64,000 nt of DNA, from positions 1 through 64,000 of the forward strand of contig NZ_JAGGMQ010000002.1 in assembly GCF_017875465.1 (NCBI RefSeq), written 5' to 3'. Positions 27,480 to 36,948 of this stretch are shown here, piece by piece. Numbering within the stretch: position 1 is the stretch's first letter; every line of letters starts with the position of its first letter. The position numbers were made by a program, and so were the translations under genes. Under the pieces are notes generated by a model. The model ran no database searches, was not told where the DNA came from, and saw only the letters and a program-made list of their open reading frames with translations. Source of the DNA: Winslowiella toletana. GTDB lineage: Bacteria > Pseudomonadota > Gammaproteobacteria > Enterobacterales > Enterobacteriaceae.

Positions 27480-27757
27480 TATCTTTCCTCTCCTCCGCGC
27501 AGGAAAAGAGCAACATCAGTTTCCACTTCGCCCATCGCATGCAGTGCGGCCAAGGTTTGCCGGGCTTCACGCTCATCCAGTCTGCTTAAGGCGAACCCGA
27601 CATGGATTAACACCCAGCAACCGACCAGCGCTGCAGGTTCATCTTCACAGACCAGCGCAATATTGACTTCACGGCGCAGACCGCAGACCTCGGCCCACGC
27701 GTGATCACCCTGCTTTTCATGCAGCGCAATGATCTGTCCGGGAATGCCTATGCACAT
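27479..27757 (-). CDS. hypC: Hydrogenase maturation chaperone HypC
   Basis: HypC/HybG family chaperone of 92 aa starting MCIGIPGQI; after Met removal, the N-terminal Cys binds HypD and the hydrogenase precursor HycE. The longer frame to 27784 lies in hypB. It overlaps both hypB (10 bp) and hypD (1 bp), indicating translational coupling within the hyp operon. Confidence 0.95.
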   Translation of the reverse strand: MCIGIPGQIIALHEKQGDHAWAEVCGLRREVNIALVCEDEPAALVGCWVLIHVGFALSRLDEREARQTLAALHAMGEVETDVALFLRGGEER

Positions 27758-28515
27758 CGTTGCTGCTCCAGCCAGGCCAGCCACTGATCCATCCCGGCGC
27801 CGGTGGTGGCTGACAGGGCAATCACCTCAATCCGGGGATTGACCTGTCGCGCATAAGCGATACAGGTGTCGACGTCAAAGCTGACGTACGGCAGCAGATC
27901 AATTTTATTGAGGATCATTAGCCCGGAGACGACAAACATATCGGGGTATTTCAGCGGTTTGTCTTCGCCTTCGGTCACCGAAAGCACCGCTATTTTGTGT
28001 CGCTCGCCAAGATCAAAACTGGCCGGACAGACCAGATTGCCGACATTCTCAATAAACAGCAGGCTGTTTTTAGCGGGCGACAACTGATGCAGCGCATCGT
28101 GAATCATTTGCGCATCCAGATGACATCCTCTTCCGGTATTTACCTGAATGGCCGCCACACCAGTCGCGCGGATTCGGTCTGCGTCGCGGGTTGTCTGCTG
28201 GTCTCCTTCAATTACCGCACACTCCACACTGGATGCCAGCTGGGTCAGGGTGCGGGTCAGCAAGGTGGTTTTACCGGAGCCGGGACTGGAAACCAGATTG
28301 AGTGCCAGAATGCCCGCAGCAGCAAAATGTTCACGGTTGTGGCCGGCAATATGGTTATTCTTCGCCAGCACGTCCATTTCGATATCTACCAGCCGGCGTG
28401 CTGCAAACGGCAACCTGTCGCGATTATCCGAGGAATGAGGGTGGAAATGATGATCGCCGCTGCTTGTCCCTTCAATTCGCTGGTCGCCACTGGCACAACC
28501 ACAGATACTGCACAT
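27748..28515 (-). CDS. hypB: Hydrogenase nickel incorporation GTPase HypB
   Basis: SIMIBI-class GTPase of 255 aa that delivers Ni to the large subunit. The N-terminal metal site is CSICGCA (like the CxxCGC site of E. coli), followed by a short His stretch (DHHFHPHSS). G1 is [11 protein letters not shown], then EGDQQT, then [18 protein letters not shown] (metal-linked switch region) and NKIDLL (G4). It is about 35 residues shorter than E. coli HypB, all in the linker between the N-terminal site and the G domain. The start is at MCSICGC (28515) rather than the upstream GTG/ATG at 28533. Confidence 0.95.
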   Translation of the reverse strand: MCSICGCASGDQRIEGTSSGDHHFHPHSSDNRDRLPFAARRLVDIEMDVLAKNNHIAGHNREHFAAAGILALNLVSSPGSGKTTLLTRTLTQLASSVECAVIEGDQQTTRDADRIRATGVAAIQVNTGRGCHLDAQMIHDALHQLSPAKNSLLFIENVGNLVCPASFDLGERHKIAVLSVTEGEDKPLKYPDMFVVSGLMILNKIDLLPYVSFDVDTCIAYARQVNPRIEVIALSATTGAGMDQWLAWLEQQRCA

Positions 28516-28545
28516 AACCTTCTCCCGGGACACATTGAGTGTCTG

Positions 28546-28890
28546 TTATTCAATTTCGATGCGTTTAATTTTCATGCCGCTATCGGCAATGACCCGTACC
28601 TGACGTCCAGCGCAGTGCGGACACAGCGATACGCCTGGACTGATTAAAGTGATCATCTGCTGACAGGCGTCACACCAGTGCGTTGCGACGGGTGTTTCAA
28701 GATGCAGAATAGAGCCCTCAGCGAGCGTTTCGCGGCAGACCAGGGCAAAGCAAAATTGCACCGCTTCCGGTTCCACACAGGAAAGCGGCCCTATTTCCAT
28801 CCAAACCGCAGTAATTCTTCTGGCATTATTTTTCCGTCCCACCTGCTGCATTATTTCGACCGCATTCAGACACAGCGTAATTTCATGCAT
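28546..28890 (-). CDS. hypA: Hydrogenase nickel incorporation protein HypA
   Basis: Protein of 114 aa, with the N-terminal MHE nickel-binding motif (Met1-His2-Glu3) and a zinc-binding loop with two Cys pairs (WCDAC about residues 72-76, LCPHC about 88-92). It hands Ni to HycE with HypB. First gene of the leftward hyp operon; a sigma-54 promoter lies 50-65 bp upstream. Confidence 0.95.
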   Translation of the reverse strand: MHEITLCLNAVEIMQQVGRKNNARRITAVWMEIGPLSCVEPEAVQFCFALVCRETLAEGSILHLETPVATHWCDACQQMITLISPGVSLCPHCAGRQVRVIADSGMKIKRIEIE

Positions 28891-28938
28891 ATTCTTTCTC
28901 CGGCGGCAGCTAAATTAAACGTGAATGTAAAAACCACA

Positions 28939-28954
28939 AGCAACATTGATGCCA
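28939..28954 (-). promoter_or_regulatory. Sigma-54 promoter of the hyp operon
   Basis: Minus-strand TGGCATCAATGTTGCT: GG and GC elements 10 bp apart, near-consensus (TGGCAC-N5-TTGC). Expected start about 12 bp downstream, about 40 bp before hypA. Confidence 0.8.
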
Positions 28955-29021
28955 GCTTTATTAAATAGCCGATGAAACACACTCTTCCGGATTTAAATAT
29001 GCGCAACCTTCTCCGTCAGAA

Positions 29022-29047
29022 ATGTCGAAAATAGTCGCCATCGACAT
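29022..29047. promoter_or_regulatory. Probable FhlA upstream activation site between hyp and hyc
   Basis: ATGTCGA at 29022-29028 and its complement TCGACAT at 29041-29047 form an inverted repeat with 19 bp between half-site starts, midway between the divergent sigma-54 promoters. The half-sites match those at 29771-29786 and 37424-37439. Confidence 0.6.
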
Positions 29048-29136
29048 ATCTGCCTTCTTTTCAGCCCGGAAAAATTTTCCGTAAAAATGCGATTAAGTTG
29101 TTAATAGTTATTCAGTTAGTCAACACAAAACGATAC

Positions 29137-29152
29137 TGGCCCATTTTATGCT
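29137..29152 (+). promoter_or_regulatory. Sigma-54 promoter of the hyc operon
   Basis: TGGCCCATTTTATGCT: GG (29138-29139) and GC (29150-29151) separated by 10 bp, as required for sigma-54. Expected start near 29163, about 80 bp before hycA. Confidence 0.7.
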
Positions 29153-29242
29153 AGCAGAGTCTTATACATCGTATGTCGTCGTCACTTCGGCATCCAGAAA
29201 AATACAAAGCCTCTGCGCAACACTTTTTAACGGGTAATAACT

Positions 29243-29710
29243 ATGAGTACACTGAGCGAACTGACCAGCAAAGCGGATTATATTGCCAGCAAGAACAGTC
29301 ATCTTAAATCACACTGGCGAACCTATCAGAACAGCCTGACACAGGCGATAACCCAGCTAAATGTCCAGATAAATCATGCATTCATCTACGGTGAAGAGCA
29401 GGATCTCCGCTTCACGTTGTTTAACCATTTCATCATCAGCATTCATCTCAGCGACGATTTTTACAGTCAGGAACTCGTTTACAGTCTGAACATGGCGCAC
29501 GGTGATGAACAGCCTGATTTCCGCACGTTTTCCCACGCCACCCTGAACGAGCAGGGATGGGTAGACAGTACGGTAGATATAAAAGATAAGCGTGCGGTGC
29601 TGGAGCATTACCTCAATAAAATATCGTCTATTTATGACTGCCTGTTTCATTCACTGGAAACCAATCAGCCGGTTTACCCTGCGCTGGAAAAATTACTTAC
29701 CCGCCAATGA
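29243..29710 (+). CDS. hycA: Formate hydrogenlyase regulatory protein HycA
   Basis: Protein of 155 aa (E. coli 153) aligning end to end with HycA (EL-SKADYIA at the start; VLEHYLNKISSIYDCLFHSLE near the end). In E. coli it counteracts FhlA activation. It is the first gene of the rightward hyc operon, as in E. coli. Confidence 0.92.
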   Translation: MSTLSELTSKADYIASKNSHLKSHWRTYQNSLTQAITQLNVQINHAFIYGEEQDLRFTLFNHFIISIHLSDDFYSQELVYSLNMAHGDEQPDFRTFSHATLNEQGWVDSTVDIKDKRAVLEHYLNKISSIYDCLFHSLETNQPVYPALEKLLTRQ

Positions 29711-29770
29711 TCCCGCTTATTTACCGATCAGTCCGCATCGTTTTTATTTCCGCTGAGGTGCGGATTAATT

Positions 29771-29815
29771 CCGACATAAATGTCGAAATATCAATTTACG
29801 TGACGACTTCGTCAT
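29771..29815. promoter_or_regulatory. Probable FhlA binding region between hycA and hycB
   Basis: CCGACATAAATGTCGA (29771-29786), then about 13 bp later GTGACGAC within a second dyad, TGACGACTTCGTCA. The 16-mer matches the one upstream of hydN in 14 of 16 positions. FhlA is known to bind the hycA-hycB intergenic region in E. coli. Confidence 0.65.
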
Positions 29816-29842
29816 ATTTGACGAATAGCCCGAGGAGAGTTC

Positions 29843-30472
29843 ATGCGCACTAATACAGCCATGAATCAATATGTGATAGCCGACCCGAAACGTTGTATCG
29901 GCTGTAATACCTGTATGGCTATCTGTTCTCAGGAGCATCTGCGTCACGGTTTACAATCTGCACCGCGTTTGCAGGTCATGCGTAACCGCCTGGATTCAGT
30001 GCCAGTGATGTGTCATCAGTGTGAAGACGCGCCGTGCGCGCAGGTTTGTCCGGTGAACGCCATCACCCGCGAAAACAACGCCATCCATCTTAATGAGAGT
30101 CTGTGTGTGAGCTGCAAGCTGTGCGGTATCGCCTGTCCGTTCGGGGCGATTACCTTTTCCGGCAGCACGCCGCTGGCTATCCCCGCCCACTGCAATAGCG
30201 CAAAAGCGCTGCCGGCACCGCTGCCGCCGCGCGCCATCAGTCCATTGATCGACTGCATTCCGGGCGTGCGTGCGGTCGCGGTGAAATGCGATTTATGCAG
30301 CTTCAGCCCGGAAGGTCCGGCCTGCGTTAAAACCTGCCCGACCCAGGCCATCATGCTGGTCACTGCCAGCGTGGCTGAACACACCAGTCAGCAAAAACGC
30401 CTCAATGCCATGAACATCTCACCGGGCGGAATGATGTCCCTGGGTGCACCTGACACGGAGGTCAGATCATGA
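29843..30472 (+). CDS. hycB: Formate hydrogenlyase electron-transfer subunit HycB
   Basis: Polyferredoxin of 209 aa (E. coli 203) with four 4Fe-4S motifs: CIGCNTCMAIC, CHQCEDAPCAQVC, CVSCKLCGIAC and CDLCSFSPEGPACVKTC. It carries electrons from FdhF to the hydrogenase arm. The ATG at 29843 has the only strong ribosome site (GAGGAGA); the E. coli-like start would be the ATG at 29861. The stop overlaps hycC (ATGA). Confidence 0.95.
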   Translation: MRTNTAMNQYVIADPKRCIGCNTCMAICSQEHLRHGLQSAPRLQVMRNRLDSVPVMCHQCEDAPCAQVCPVNAITRENNAIHLNESLCVSCKLCGIACPFGAITFSGSTPLAIPAHCNSAKALPAPLPPRAISPLIDCIPGVRAVAVKCDLCSFSPEGPACVKTCPTQAIMLVTASVAEHTSQQKRLNAMNISPGGMMSLGAPDTEVRS

Positions 30473-32373
30473 CGGCACTGTTCGCCTTGCAGCCAGCCTT
30501 CCTGATTACGCTGGCGCTGCTGGTGTGGGTCTGTAGCGGGACTGTTGGTGGGTTACTGGCCGGTGCAGCAAAAATCAGCAGCCTGATTTCCGGTGTCGGC
30601 GGTATGGTGGCCTCCACTGCGCTGTTGGTTGCCGCGCTTCAGATGCTGAACGCTGACACACCGATGACGATGACGTTGCCACTGTTGCCTTATCGCGCCA
30701 GCTTTAATCCGCTGAATGCGCTGCTGTTGCTGACCATGTCAATTACGGCTTTGTGCAGTAGCCTGTATGCCTGCGCCTGGCTGGAGAAGGCCGATCGGCG
30801 GTCGTGTGCGCGTAGCGGTTTGTTGTGCAACCTGATGCTGGCTGCGCTGGCTGCCGCCACGATCGCCACCGATGCGCCCGCCATGATCCTGATGATGGAA
30901 ATGGCTGCCCTGTGCGCCTATTTCATGATTGTTCAGGCTGACGATGAGAAAAGCCGCCGTGCCGGTCTGAATCAGTTTTTATCCGGCCGCCTCGGTACAC
31001 TGTGTCTGATTCTGGCCTTCGCCCTGCTGCATCACGCCAGCGGCAGCGTCAATTTTGAGGTGCTGCGCCATGCGGCGTTAACGTCGGGCATTAAATCGGC
31101 GGCCTTCCTGCTGGCGCTGGCCGGTTTCGGGCTGTACGCCGGGATTATCCCGCTGCACGCCTGGGTGCCCCAGTCGCATTCCAGCGCGCCCGCTCACGCC
31201 GCCGCCCTGCTCTCTTCTGCGCTGATGAAAGTCGGCATTATCGGCATCATAAAAGTCGGCCTGGATCTGCTGGGCGCACCGCCACTCTGGTGGGGCCTGA
31301 TGGTATTGCTCCTGGCTGTCCTGACCGCATTTATCGGTGGGCTGTATGCGCTGATGGAGCACGATATCCGCCGCCTGCTGGCCTATCACACGCTGGAAAA
31401 TATCGGGATTATTTTGCTCGGTGTTGGTGGCGCAATGACCGGCGTGGCACTGAATTTGCCGGTTCTGGCGTCACTCGCGCTGCTGGCGGGTCTGTTCCAT
31501 CTGTTCAATCACGGCCTGTTTAAAACAGCGCTGTTTCTCGGTGCCGGTGAAATTGAAATGCAGACCGGCATAAAGGATATGGAAAAACTCGGCGGCATTG
31601 CGCGTCTTATGCCGTGGACGGCGGGTGCGATGCTGATTGCGCTGATGTCGATGGCCGCGCTGCCGCCGTTAAACGGTTTCGCCAGTGAATGGCTGCTGTA
31701 TCAGTCCCTGTTCCAGCTGAGCAGCAGCCACGTCTTTATCGCCCGCCTGATCGGGCCGCTGCTGGCGGTCGGTCTGGCACTGACCGGCGCGCTGGCGCTG
31801 ATGTGTATTGCCAAAGTTTTTGGCGTGACTTTCCTCGGTACACCGCGCAGTCAGAGCGCAGCAGACGCCACACCGGCACCACCCGCTATGACGTTCAGCA
31901 CGATGTTACTGGCGCTGTTGTGCGTGATTTCCGGCGTGGCTTCCCCGTGGATTATTCCGCAATTCTCTGCTGTCGCTGCGGCCGTACTAAACACGCCGGT
32001 TCTGCTGGCTGCTCAGCATGGCGTGGCATTTTCGCCGACGTCCGCGGTGTCTGCCCCGATGGTGGCCATTTTGCTGCTGGGAATGCCGTTAGTGCCATGG
32101 CTTATCGCCGCAGTTCTGCGTGGCGCGCGGCTGCCAAATCGTTCACGGGGCGATGCCTGGGCCTGTGGTTATGCGCACTCCGCCGACATGGTAGTGACGG
32201 CGACCGGTTTCGCCCAGCCGCTGCGCGTGATGTTTGCTCCGCTTTACCGTCTGCGCAGTCATGCGACACCGGTGTCACTGGTTTCAGCCCTGCACCGTGG
32301 CTGGCTGGGGGCGTTCTGCCGTCGTCTGGCGCTCATCGAACTGGCCGTATTACTGGTCGTGGCTTTTGCCTGA
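30469..32373 (+). CDS. hycC: Formate hydrogenlyase membrane subunit HycC
   Basis: Polytopic membrane protein of 634 aa (E. coli 608), related to NuoL/MrpA antiporter-like subunits of complex I. It has many hydrophobic helices. The conserved core includes GLYAGIIPLHAWVPQSHSSAP with the lumen-facing HAWLP-type motif, GGLYALMEHDIRRLLAYHT and LFHLFNHGLFKTALFLGAGE. It anchors the peripheral arm and is the candidate proton-translocating subunit. Overlaps hycB by 4 bp. Confidence 0.95.
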   Translation: MTALFALQPAFLITLALLVWVCSGTVGGLLAGAAKISSLISGVGGMVASTALLVAALQMLNADTPMTMTLPLLPYRASFNPLNALLLLTMSITALCSSLYACAWLEKADRRSCARSGLLCNLMLAALAAATIATDAPAMILMMEMAALCAYFMIVQADDEKSRRAGLNQFLSGRLGTLCLILAFALLHHASGSVNFEVLRHAALTSGIKSAAFLLALAGFGLYAGIIPLHAWVPQSHSSAPAHAAALLSSALMKVGIIGIIKVGLDLLGAPPLWWGLMVLLLAVLTAFIGGLYALMEHDIRRLLAYHTLENIGIILLGVGGAMTGVALNLPVLASLALLAGLFHLFNHGLFKTALFLGAGEIEMQTGIKDMEKLGGIARLMPWTAGAMLIALMSMAALPPLNGFASEWLLYQSLFQLSSSHVFIARLIGPLLAVGLALTGALALMCIAKVFGVTFLGTPRSQSAADATPAPPAMTFSTMLLALLCVISGVASPWIIPQFSAVAAAVLNTPVLLAAQHGVAFSPTSAVSAPMVAILLLGMPLVPWLIAAVLRGARLPNRSRGDAWACGYAHSADMVVTATGFAQPLRVMFAPLYRLRSHATPVSLVSALHRGWLGAFCRRLALIELAVLLVVAFA

Positions 32374-32383
32374 GGAACTGACT

Positions 32384-33337
32384 ATGAACTTTCCTTCCCT
32401 GCTGGCCGGTTCGCTGTGGCCGCTGGCGCTAGTTCAGGCGCTGACATTGCTGGCTGTCGCTCCTTTGTTTGCCGGTTTCAGCCGCGTGATGCGTGCGCGA
32501 ATGCACAACCGGCGCGGTCCTAGTGTATTACAGGAATACCATGACATCGCCAAATTGCTTCAGCGTCAGAGCGTCGCGCCCGCAGCAGCAGGCATGGCGT
32601 TTCGCAGTATGCCGTATCTGTTGACTGGCGGTTTACTTGTCATCGCCACCGCCCTGCCAATGGTGACGCTGATATCACCGATGGGCGCGGCGGGTGACCT
32701 GATCACCGTGATTTATCTGTTTGCCGTGGTGCGTTTTGTGTTTGCCATCGCCGGACTCGATACCGGCAGCACTTTCACCGGCATTGGCTCCAGCCGCGAA
32801 GCGGTACTCGGCGTTCTGGTGGAGCCGATTCTGCTGCTCGGTCTGTGGGTGGCGGCGCTGGTCGCCGGTTCCACGTCACTTGGCGCGATTGCCGCCCGCG
32901 TTCTGCACTGGCCGCCGTCCTCTTCCTTAACTCTGACGCTGGCCGGTCTGGCTTGTGCGTTCGCCACCTATGTCGAAATGGGCAAGCTGCCGTTTGATAT
33001 GGCTGAAGCCGAGCAGGAGTTACAGGAAGGTCCGCTGACCGAATACTCCGGCGCGGCGTTAGGGATGCTGAAAATCGGCATCAGCCTGAAACAGCTGGTG
33101 GTGTTGCAGCTGTTCCTCGGTCTGTTCTTCCCGTTCGGGTTGGTGGAAAACCTGACACCGCTGGCGTTGCTGACTGCCGTTGTGGTCTGTCTGCTAAAAC
33201 TGCTGATCGCCATGTTTATGGTCGCGCTTATCGAGAACAGCGTCACGCGTCTGCGCTTTCTTAAAACCTCCCGCACCACCTGGGCGGGATTTGGTCTGGC
33301 GTTTCTGGCGCTGGTTTCCTGGCTGGTCGCTGGCTGA
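32384..33337 (+). CDS. hycD: Formate hydrogenlyase membrane subunit HycD
   Basis: Protein of 317 aa (E. coli 307) of the NuoH family. The N-terminal helix is followed by RARMHNRRGPSVLQEYHDIA (conserved cytoplasmic loop) and the quinone-site-like acidic loop MAEAEQELQEGPLTEYSG. About eight membrane helices. I start at MNFPSLLAG (ATG 32384), 10 bp after hycC; the longer frame overlaps hycC out of phase. Confidence 0.95.
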   Translation: MNFPSLLAGSLWPLALVQALTLLAVAPLFAGFSRVMRARMHNRRGPSVLQEYHDIAKLLQRQSVAPAAAGMAFRSMPYLLTGGLLVIATALPMVTLISPMGAAGDLITVIYLFAVVRFVFAIAGLDTGSTFTGIGSSREAVLGVLVEPILLLGLWVAALVAGSTSLGAIAARVLHWPPSSSLTLTLAGLACAFATYVEMGKLPFDMAEAEQELQEGPLTEYSGAALGMLKIGISLKQLVVLQLFLGLFFPFGLVENLTPLALLTAVVVCLLKLLIAMFMVALIENSVTRLRFLKTSRTTWAGFGLAFLALVSWLVAG

Positions 33338-33377
33338 CCTGACATTTTGTTCCGCTGCGGCGGACAGAGGCTTTGCA

Positions 33378-35102
33378 ATGAGTGAGTTCAATAGCGCTTT
33401 AAATCAAAACCCGGTCGGCAACGCGTATCTGGCCGCGCTGGAAAAACAGTTTCCGTCGGCGATTCTGGGCAGCGAATGGCAGACCGACACACAGGCGACC
33501 GTCACCATCAGGCTGAACTGGCTGCCGGAAGTGGTCGAATGGCTTTATTACCAGCAGGGCGGCTGGCTTTCCGTGTTGTTCGGCAATGATGAACGCACGC
33601 TGTGTGGTAATTACGCGCTGTATTACGTGCTGTCGATGGAAAAAGGCGTGAAATGCTGGATTACCGTGCGCGCCGAAGTGGATCCGGTATCGCAGGAGTT
33701 TCCGTCGGTAACCCCGCGCGTGCCGGCAGCCGTCTGGGGCGAACGCGAAGTGCGGGATATGTACGGCCTGCGCCCGATCGGATTGCCGGACGAACGCCGT
33801 CTGGTGCTGCCGGATGACTGGCCTGATGACCTGTATTCGCTGCGCAAAGACGCAATGGATTACCGTCAGCGCCCGGCACCGACCACGGATGAAGAAACCT
33901 ATCCGTTTATTTCTGAGGCCAAAGAAGGCAGCAAAATCGTGCCCCTTGGTCCGCTGCACGTCACTTCTGACGAACCGGGCCACTTTCGTCTGTTCGTTGA
34001 TGGCGAAGACATTATCGACGCCGATTATCGGTTGTTCTACGTGCATCGCGGCATGGAAAAACTGGCCGAAACCCGCATGGGCTATAACGAAGTAACGTTT
34101 TTGTCTGACCGCGTGTGCGGCATTTGCGGTTTCACGCATAGCGTGGCTTATACCTCGTCGGTCGAAAACGCCATGGGGATTTTAGTGCCGGAACGCGCCC
34201 AGATGATCCGATCCATTTTGCTGGAAGTGGAACGTCTGCACAGCCATCTGCTGAACCTCGGGTTGGCCTGTCACTTTGTCGGATTTGATTCCGGTTTCAT
34301 GCAGTTTTTCCGCATCCGCGAACAGTCGATGAAAATGGCGGAAATCCTGACCGGTGCGCGCAAAACCTACGGGATGAACCTGATCGGCGGCATCCGTCGC
34401 GACATATTAAAAGACGATATGATTGCCACCCTTGCGCTGACGGGCGTTATGCGTCGCGACCTGAACGAGCTGGTGGATATTCTGCTCAGCACGCCAAATA
34501 CGGAACAGCGCAGCATCGGCGTCGGCATTCTGGATCCTCAGGTGGCGCGCGATTTCAGCAACGTCGGCCCGATGGTGCGCGGCAGCGGTCACCGTCGTGA
34601 TATGCGACAGGATCATCCCTACGCCGGTTACGCCAGACTGCCGTTTGAACTGTTCAGCGAAACCGGTAACGATGTTTATTCCCGTCTGAAAGTGCGCATT
34701 CACGAAGTCTTTAACTCCCTGAATATGATCGAGTCTGGCCTGCAAAGCCTGCCGGGCGGCCCGCTGGCGGTGGAAGGCTTTAACTATATTCCGCACCGTT
34801 TCGCGCTCGGTTTTGCCGAAGCGCCACGCGGCGACGACATTCACTGGAGCATGACCGGCGACAATCAGAAGCTGTTCCGCTGGCGCTGCCGTGCGGCGAC
34901 CTACGCCAACTGGCCGACGCTGCGCTACATGCTGCGCGGCAATACCGTTTCCGACGCCCCGCTGATTATCGGCAGTCTCGATCCTTGCTATTCCTGCACA
35001 GACCGCATGACGGTGGTTGATGTGCGCAAGAAAACGTCCATCGTCGTGCCTTACAAAGAGATCGAACGTTACGGCATCGAACGCAAAAATTCGCCGCTTT
35101 AA
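33378..35102 (+). CDS. hycE: Hydrogenase-3 large subunit precursor HycE
   Basis: Ni-Fe catalytic subunit of 574 aa (E. coli 569), with an N-terminal NuoC-like domain (LPEVVEWLYYQQGGWLSVLF) and a NuoD/large-subunit domain. Nickel ligands are in RVCGICGF and DPCYSCTDR. The C-terminal extension after CTDR (MTVVDVRKKTS..., 31 residues) corresponds to the peptide that HycI removes after Arg in E. coli, so Arg543 is the predicted cleavage point. The start is the ATG at 33378 (MSEFNSALN), by alignment. Confidence 0.97.
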   Translation: MSEFNSALNQNPVGNAYLAALEKQFPSAILGSEWQTDTQATVTIRLNWLPEVVEWLYYQQGGWLSVLFGNDERTLCGNYALYYVLSMEKGVKCWITVRAEVDPVSQEFPSVTPRVPAAVWGEREVRDMYGLRPIGLPDERRLVLPDDWPDDLYSLRKDAMDYRQRPAPTTDEETYPFISEAKEGSKIVPLGPLHVTSDEPGHFRLFVDGEDIIDADYRLFYVHRGMEKLAETRMGYNEVTFLSDRVCGICGFTHSVAYTSSVENAMGILVPERAQMIRSILLEVERLHSHLLNLGLACHFVGFDSGFMQFFRIREQSMKMAEILTGARKTYGMNLIGGIRRDILKDDMIATLALTGVMRRDLNELVDILLSTPNTEQRSIGVGILDPQVARDFSNVGPMVRGSGHRRDMRQDHPYAGYARLPFELFSETGNDVYSRLKVRIHEVFNSLNMIESGLQSLPGGPLAVEGFNYIPHRFALGFAEAPRGDDIHWSMTGDNQKLFRWRCRAATYANWPTLRYMLRGNTVSDAPLIIGSLDPCYSCTDRMTVVDVRKKTSIVVPYKEIERYGIERKNSPL

Positions 35103-35117
35103 GGAGCCGTTCAAATC

Positions 35118-35672
35118 ATGCTGAAACTGATTAAAAAAGTGCTCAAAACCGGCACGGCAACGTTGGGCTACCCCTTCAAACCGCTGAATTTAGCACCCAA
35201 CTTTCGCGGCAAACCACACTATACCGCACAGCAGTGTATCGCCTGCGGCGCCTGTGCTAATGCCTGTCCGTCTAACGCGCTGACCATGACCACGTCAGAC
35301 GACACCAAAACGATCCGCTGGCAGCTGTTTTTAGGACGCTGCATTTTCTGCGCCCGCTGCGAAGAAGTCTGCCCTACGGCAGCGATCACGTTGTCGCAGG
35401 AGTTCGAGCTGGCGGTCTGGCGCAAAGAAGACCTGTTTGAGACCGCGGATTTCCCGGTCTGCCCTTGCCGGGAATGCGGCAAACCTTACGCCGTCCAAAA
35501 AGAAATCGACTTTGCGCTCAGCCTGTTACAGGAAAATGCCGCGCTGAGCGACCTGCAGATTAGCGAACGTCGTGTGCAGTATGAAACCTGTCCGGCGTGC
35601 AAAAAAATGCACGGTCTTTCTCCCAGCGACCGCATTGATATTGGCCGCCATATGACTACGGAGGTTCGCTGA
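35118..35672 (+). CDS. hycF: Formate hydrogenlyase ferredoxin-like subunit HycF
   Basis: Protein of 184 aa (E. coli 180), NuoI-like. Two 4Fe-4S motifs: [16 protein letters not shown] (about residues 38-53) and [16 protein letters not shown] (about 75-90), plus extra C-terminal Cys pairs (CPCREC, CPAC) characteristic of HycF. Conducts electrons within the complex. Overlaps hycG start by one base. Confidence 0.95.
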   Translation: MLKLIKKVLKTGTATLGYPFKPLNLAPNFRGKPHYTAQQCIACGACANACPSNALTMTTSDDTKTIRWQLFLGRCIFCARCEEVCPTAAITLSQEFELAVWRKEDLFETADFPVCPCRECGKPYAVQKEIDFALSLLQENAALSDLQISERRVQYETCPACKKMHGLSPSDRIDIGRHMTTEVR

Positions 35673-36469
35673 TGAGTCATAACCCGATTGCGCCGCGAGA
35701 CGAAAAGGGTCTGCCGGTGCCTGTTACACTGGATGACAGTATCGCCAGACTGAAATCCACCCTGCTGAACAGCATCCGCCGTTCCGCCTACGTTTACCGC
35801 GTGGACTGCGGTGGCTGTAACGGCTGTGAGATTGAGATTTTTGCCGCCATTTCACCCCTGTTTGACGCTGAACGCTTCGGTATCAAAGTCGTTCCATCGC
35901 CGCGCCACGCTGACATTTTGCTGTTCACCGGTGCGGTCACCCGCGCAATGCGTATGCCCGCTTTGCGCGCCTGGGATTCGGCACCGGATCCGAAAATCTG
36001 TATTTCTTACGGCGCATGCGGTAACAGCGGCGGCATTTTCCACGACCTTTATTGCGTCTGGGGCGGCACCGACAAAATCGTGCCGGTGGACGTATATATC
36101 CCCGGCTGCCCGCCGACACCGGCGGCGACCATTTATGGATTTGCAATGGCGCTGGGTTTGCTGGATCAAAAAATCAAAGGGCAGCAGCATGACGACGCTG
36201 CCGCAGAACCGGCTATTTTATTGCATCCCGACCTGCCGCAACCGTTACGCGTGCTGTTGGATCGCGAAGCGCGCCGCATGGCCGGTTACCGCTATGGCCG
36301 CCAGATTGCCGATCAGTTTATGAAAATCGTCGCTGCCCCCGGATTACAGCCGGTAGAACAACGTGTATCGGCCTATCTGGCTGAACAGGGCGACCTGCGC
36401 CTGAGCGAAATCATCGGCAATCTGCAGCATATCTATCATCAGGTGCTGCAAGGCGAGGTGCGTCTGTGA
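35672..36469 (+). CDS. hycG: Hydrogenase-3 small subunit HycG
   Basis: NuoB-like subunit of 265 aa (E. coli 255) carrying the proximal 4Fe-4S cluster next to the Ni-Fe site. Motifs: [14 protein letters not shown] (about residues 46-59), [12 protein letters not shown] and [11 protein letters not shown]. Overlaps hycH by one base (TGATG). Confidence 0.95.
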   Translation: MSHNPIAPRDEKGLPVPVTLDDSIARLKSTLLNSIRRSAYVYRVDCGGCNGCEIEIFAAISPLFDAERFGIKVVPSPRHADILLFTGAVTRAMRMPALRAWDSAPDPKICISYGACGNSGGIFHDLYCVWGGTDKIVPVDVYIPGCPPTPAATIYGFAMALGLLDQKIKGQQHDDAAAEPAILLHPDLPQPLRVLLDREARRMAGYRYGRQIADQFMKIVAAPGLQPVEQRVSAYLAEQGDLRLSEIIGNLQHIYHQVLQGEVRL

Positions 36470-36948
36470 TGACTTCCGTTAACGACCAGCGCTACGCGCG
36501 CCATCAGTCCTATGATGGTCATGCGCCTGACAAAGACAAAGTGATTTTCTATTCATTGAGCAGCAAGTTTGTTGATGAAAAAAGCGCCCAGAAACGCTGC
36601 TCGCAGAAAGCGCAGGAAGTGATTTATTACAGCCTGGCTATCGGCCATCACCTCGGGGTGATCGACTGTCTGCAATCGCGCCTCGAATGCCCGTTCGATG
36701 GCTATCTGCACTGGATCGACTGTCTGCCTGAAAACAGCGAAGCCCGCCGCAAACTGGCGGGTGTTCAGCGATTTGGCGAGATTACTATCGACAGCAGCCA
36801 CACGCATTTGCTGGCACTGGCGTTGCGCGATGCAAGCCCGCAAATGACGGTGCAACAGCAAGGATGGAGCGAACAGCTTATCGCCCTGCTGGCGCAAATT
36901 GAAAATGACCCCGCCATGTACCTGATGGTCAGGAGGTACGATGCCTGA
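36469..36948 (+). CDS. hycH: Formate hydrogenlyase assembly protein HycH
   Basis: Protein of 159 aa; E. coli HycH is 136 aa, the extra length being a polar N-terminus. The conserved core (VIFYSLSSKFVDEK, VIYYSLAIGHHLGVIDCL, Cys-containing loop CPFDGYLHWI) matches the family, which is needed for processing or assembly of the HycE precursor. The ATG at 36469 overlaps the hycG stop; a GTG three bases earlier is the alternative. Confidence 0.9.
   Translation: MTSVNDQRYARHQSYDGHAPDKDKVIFYSLSSKFVDEKSAQKRCSQKAQEVIYYSLAIGHHLGVIDCLQSRLECPFDGYLHWIDCLPENSEARRKLAGVQRFGEITIDSSHTHLLALALRDASPQMTVQQQGWSEQLIALLAQIENDPAMYLMVRRYDA

Noticed and set aside
30469..32381. Large alternative frames inside hycC, hycE, hypE and fdhF (for example 31689-32381)
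   Set aside because: They arise from the high-GC codon pattern of the real genes and have no conserved motifs.
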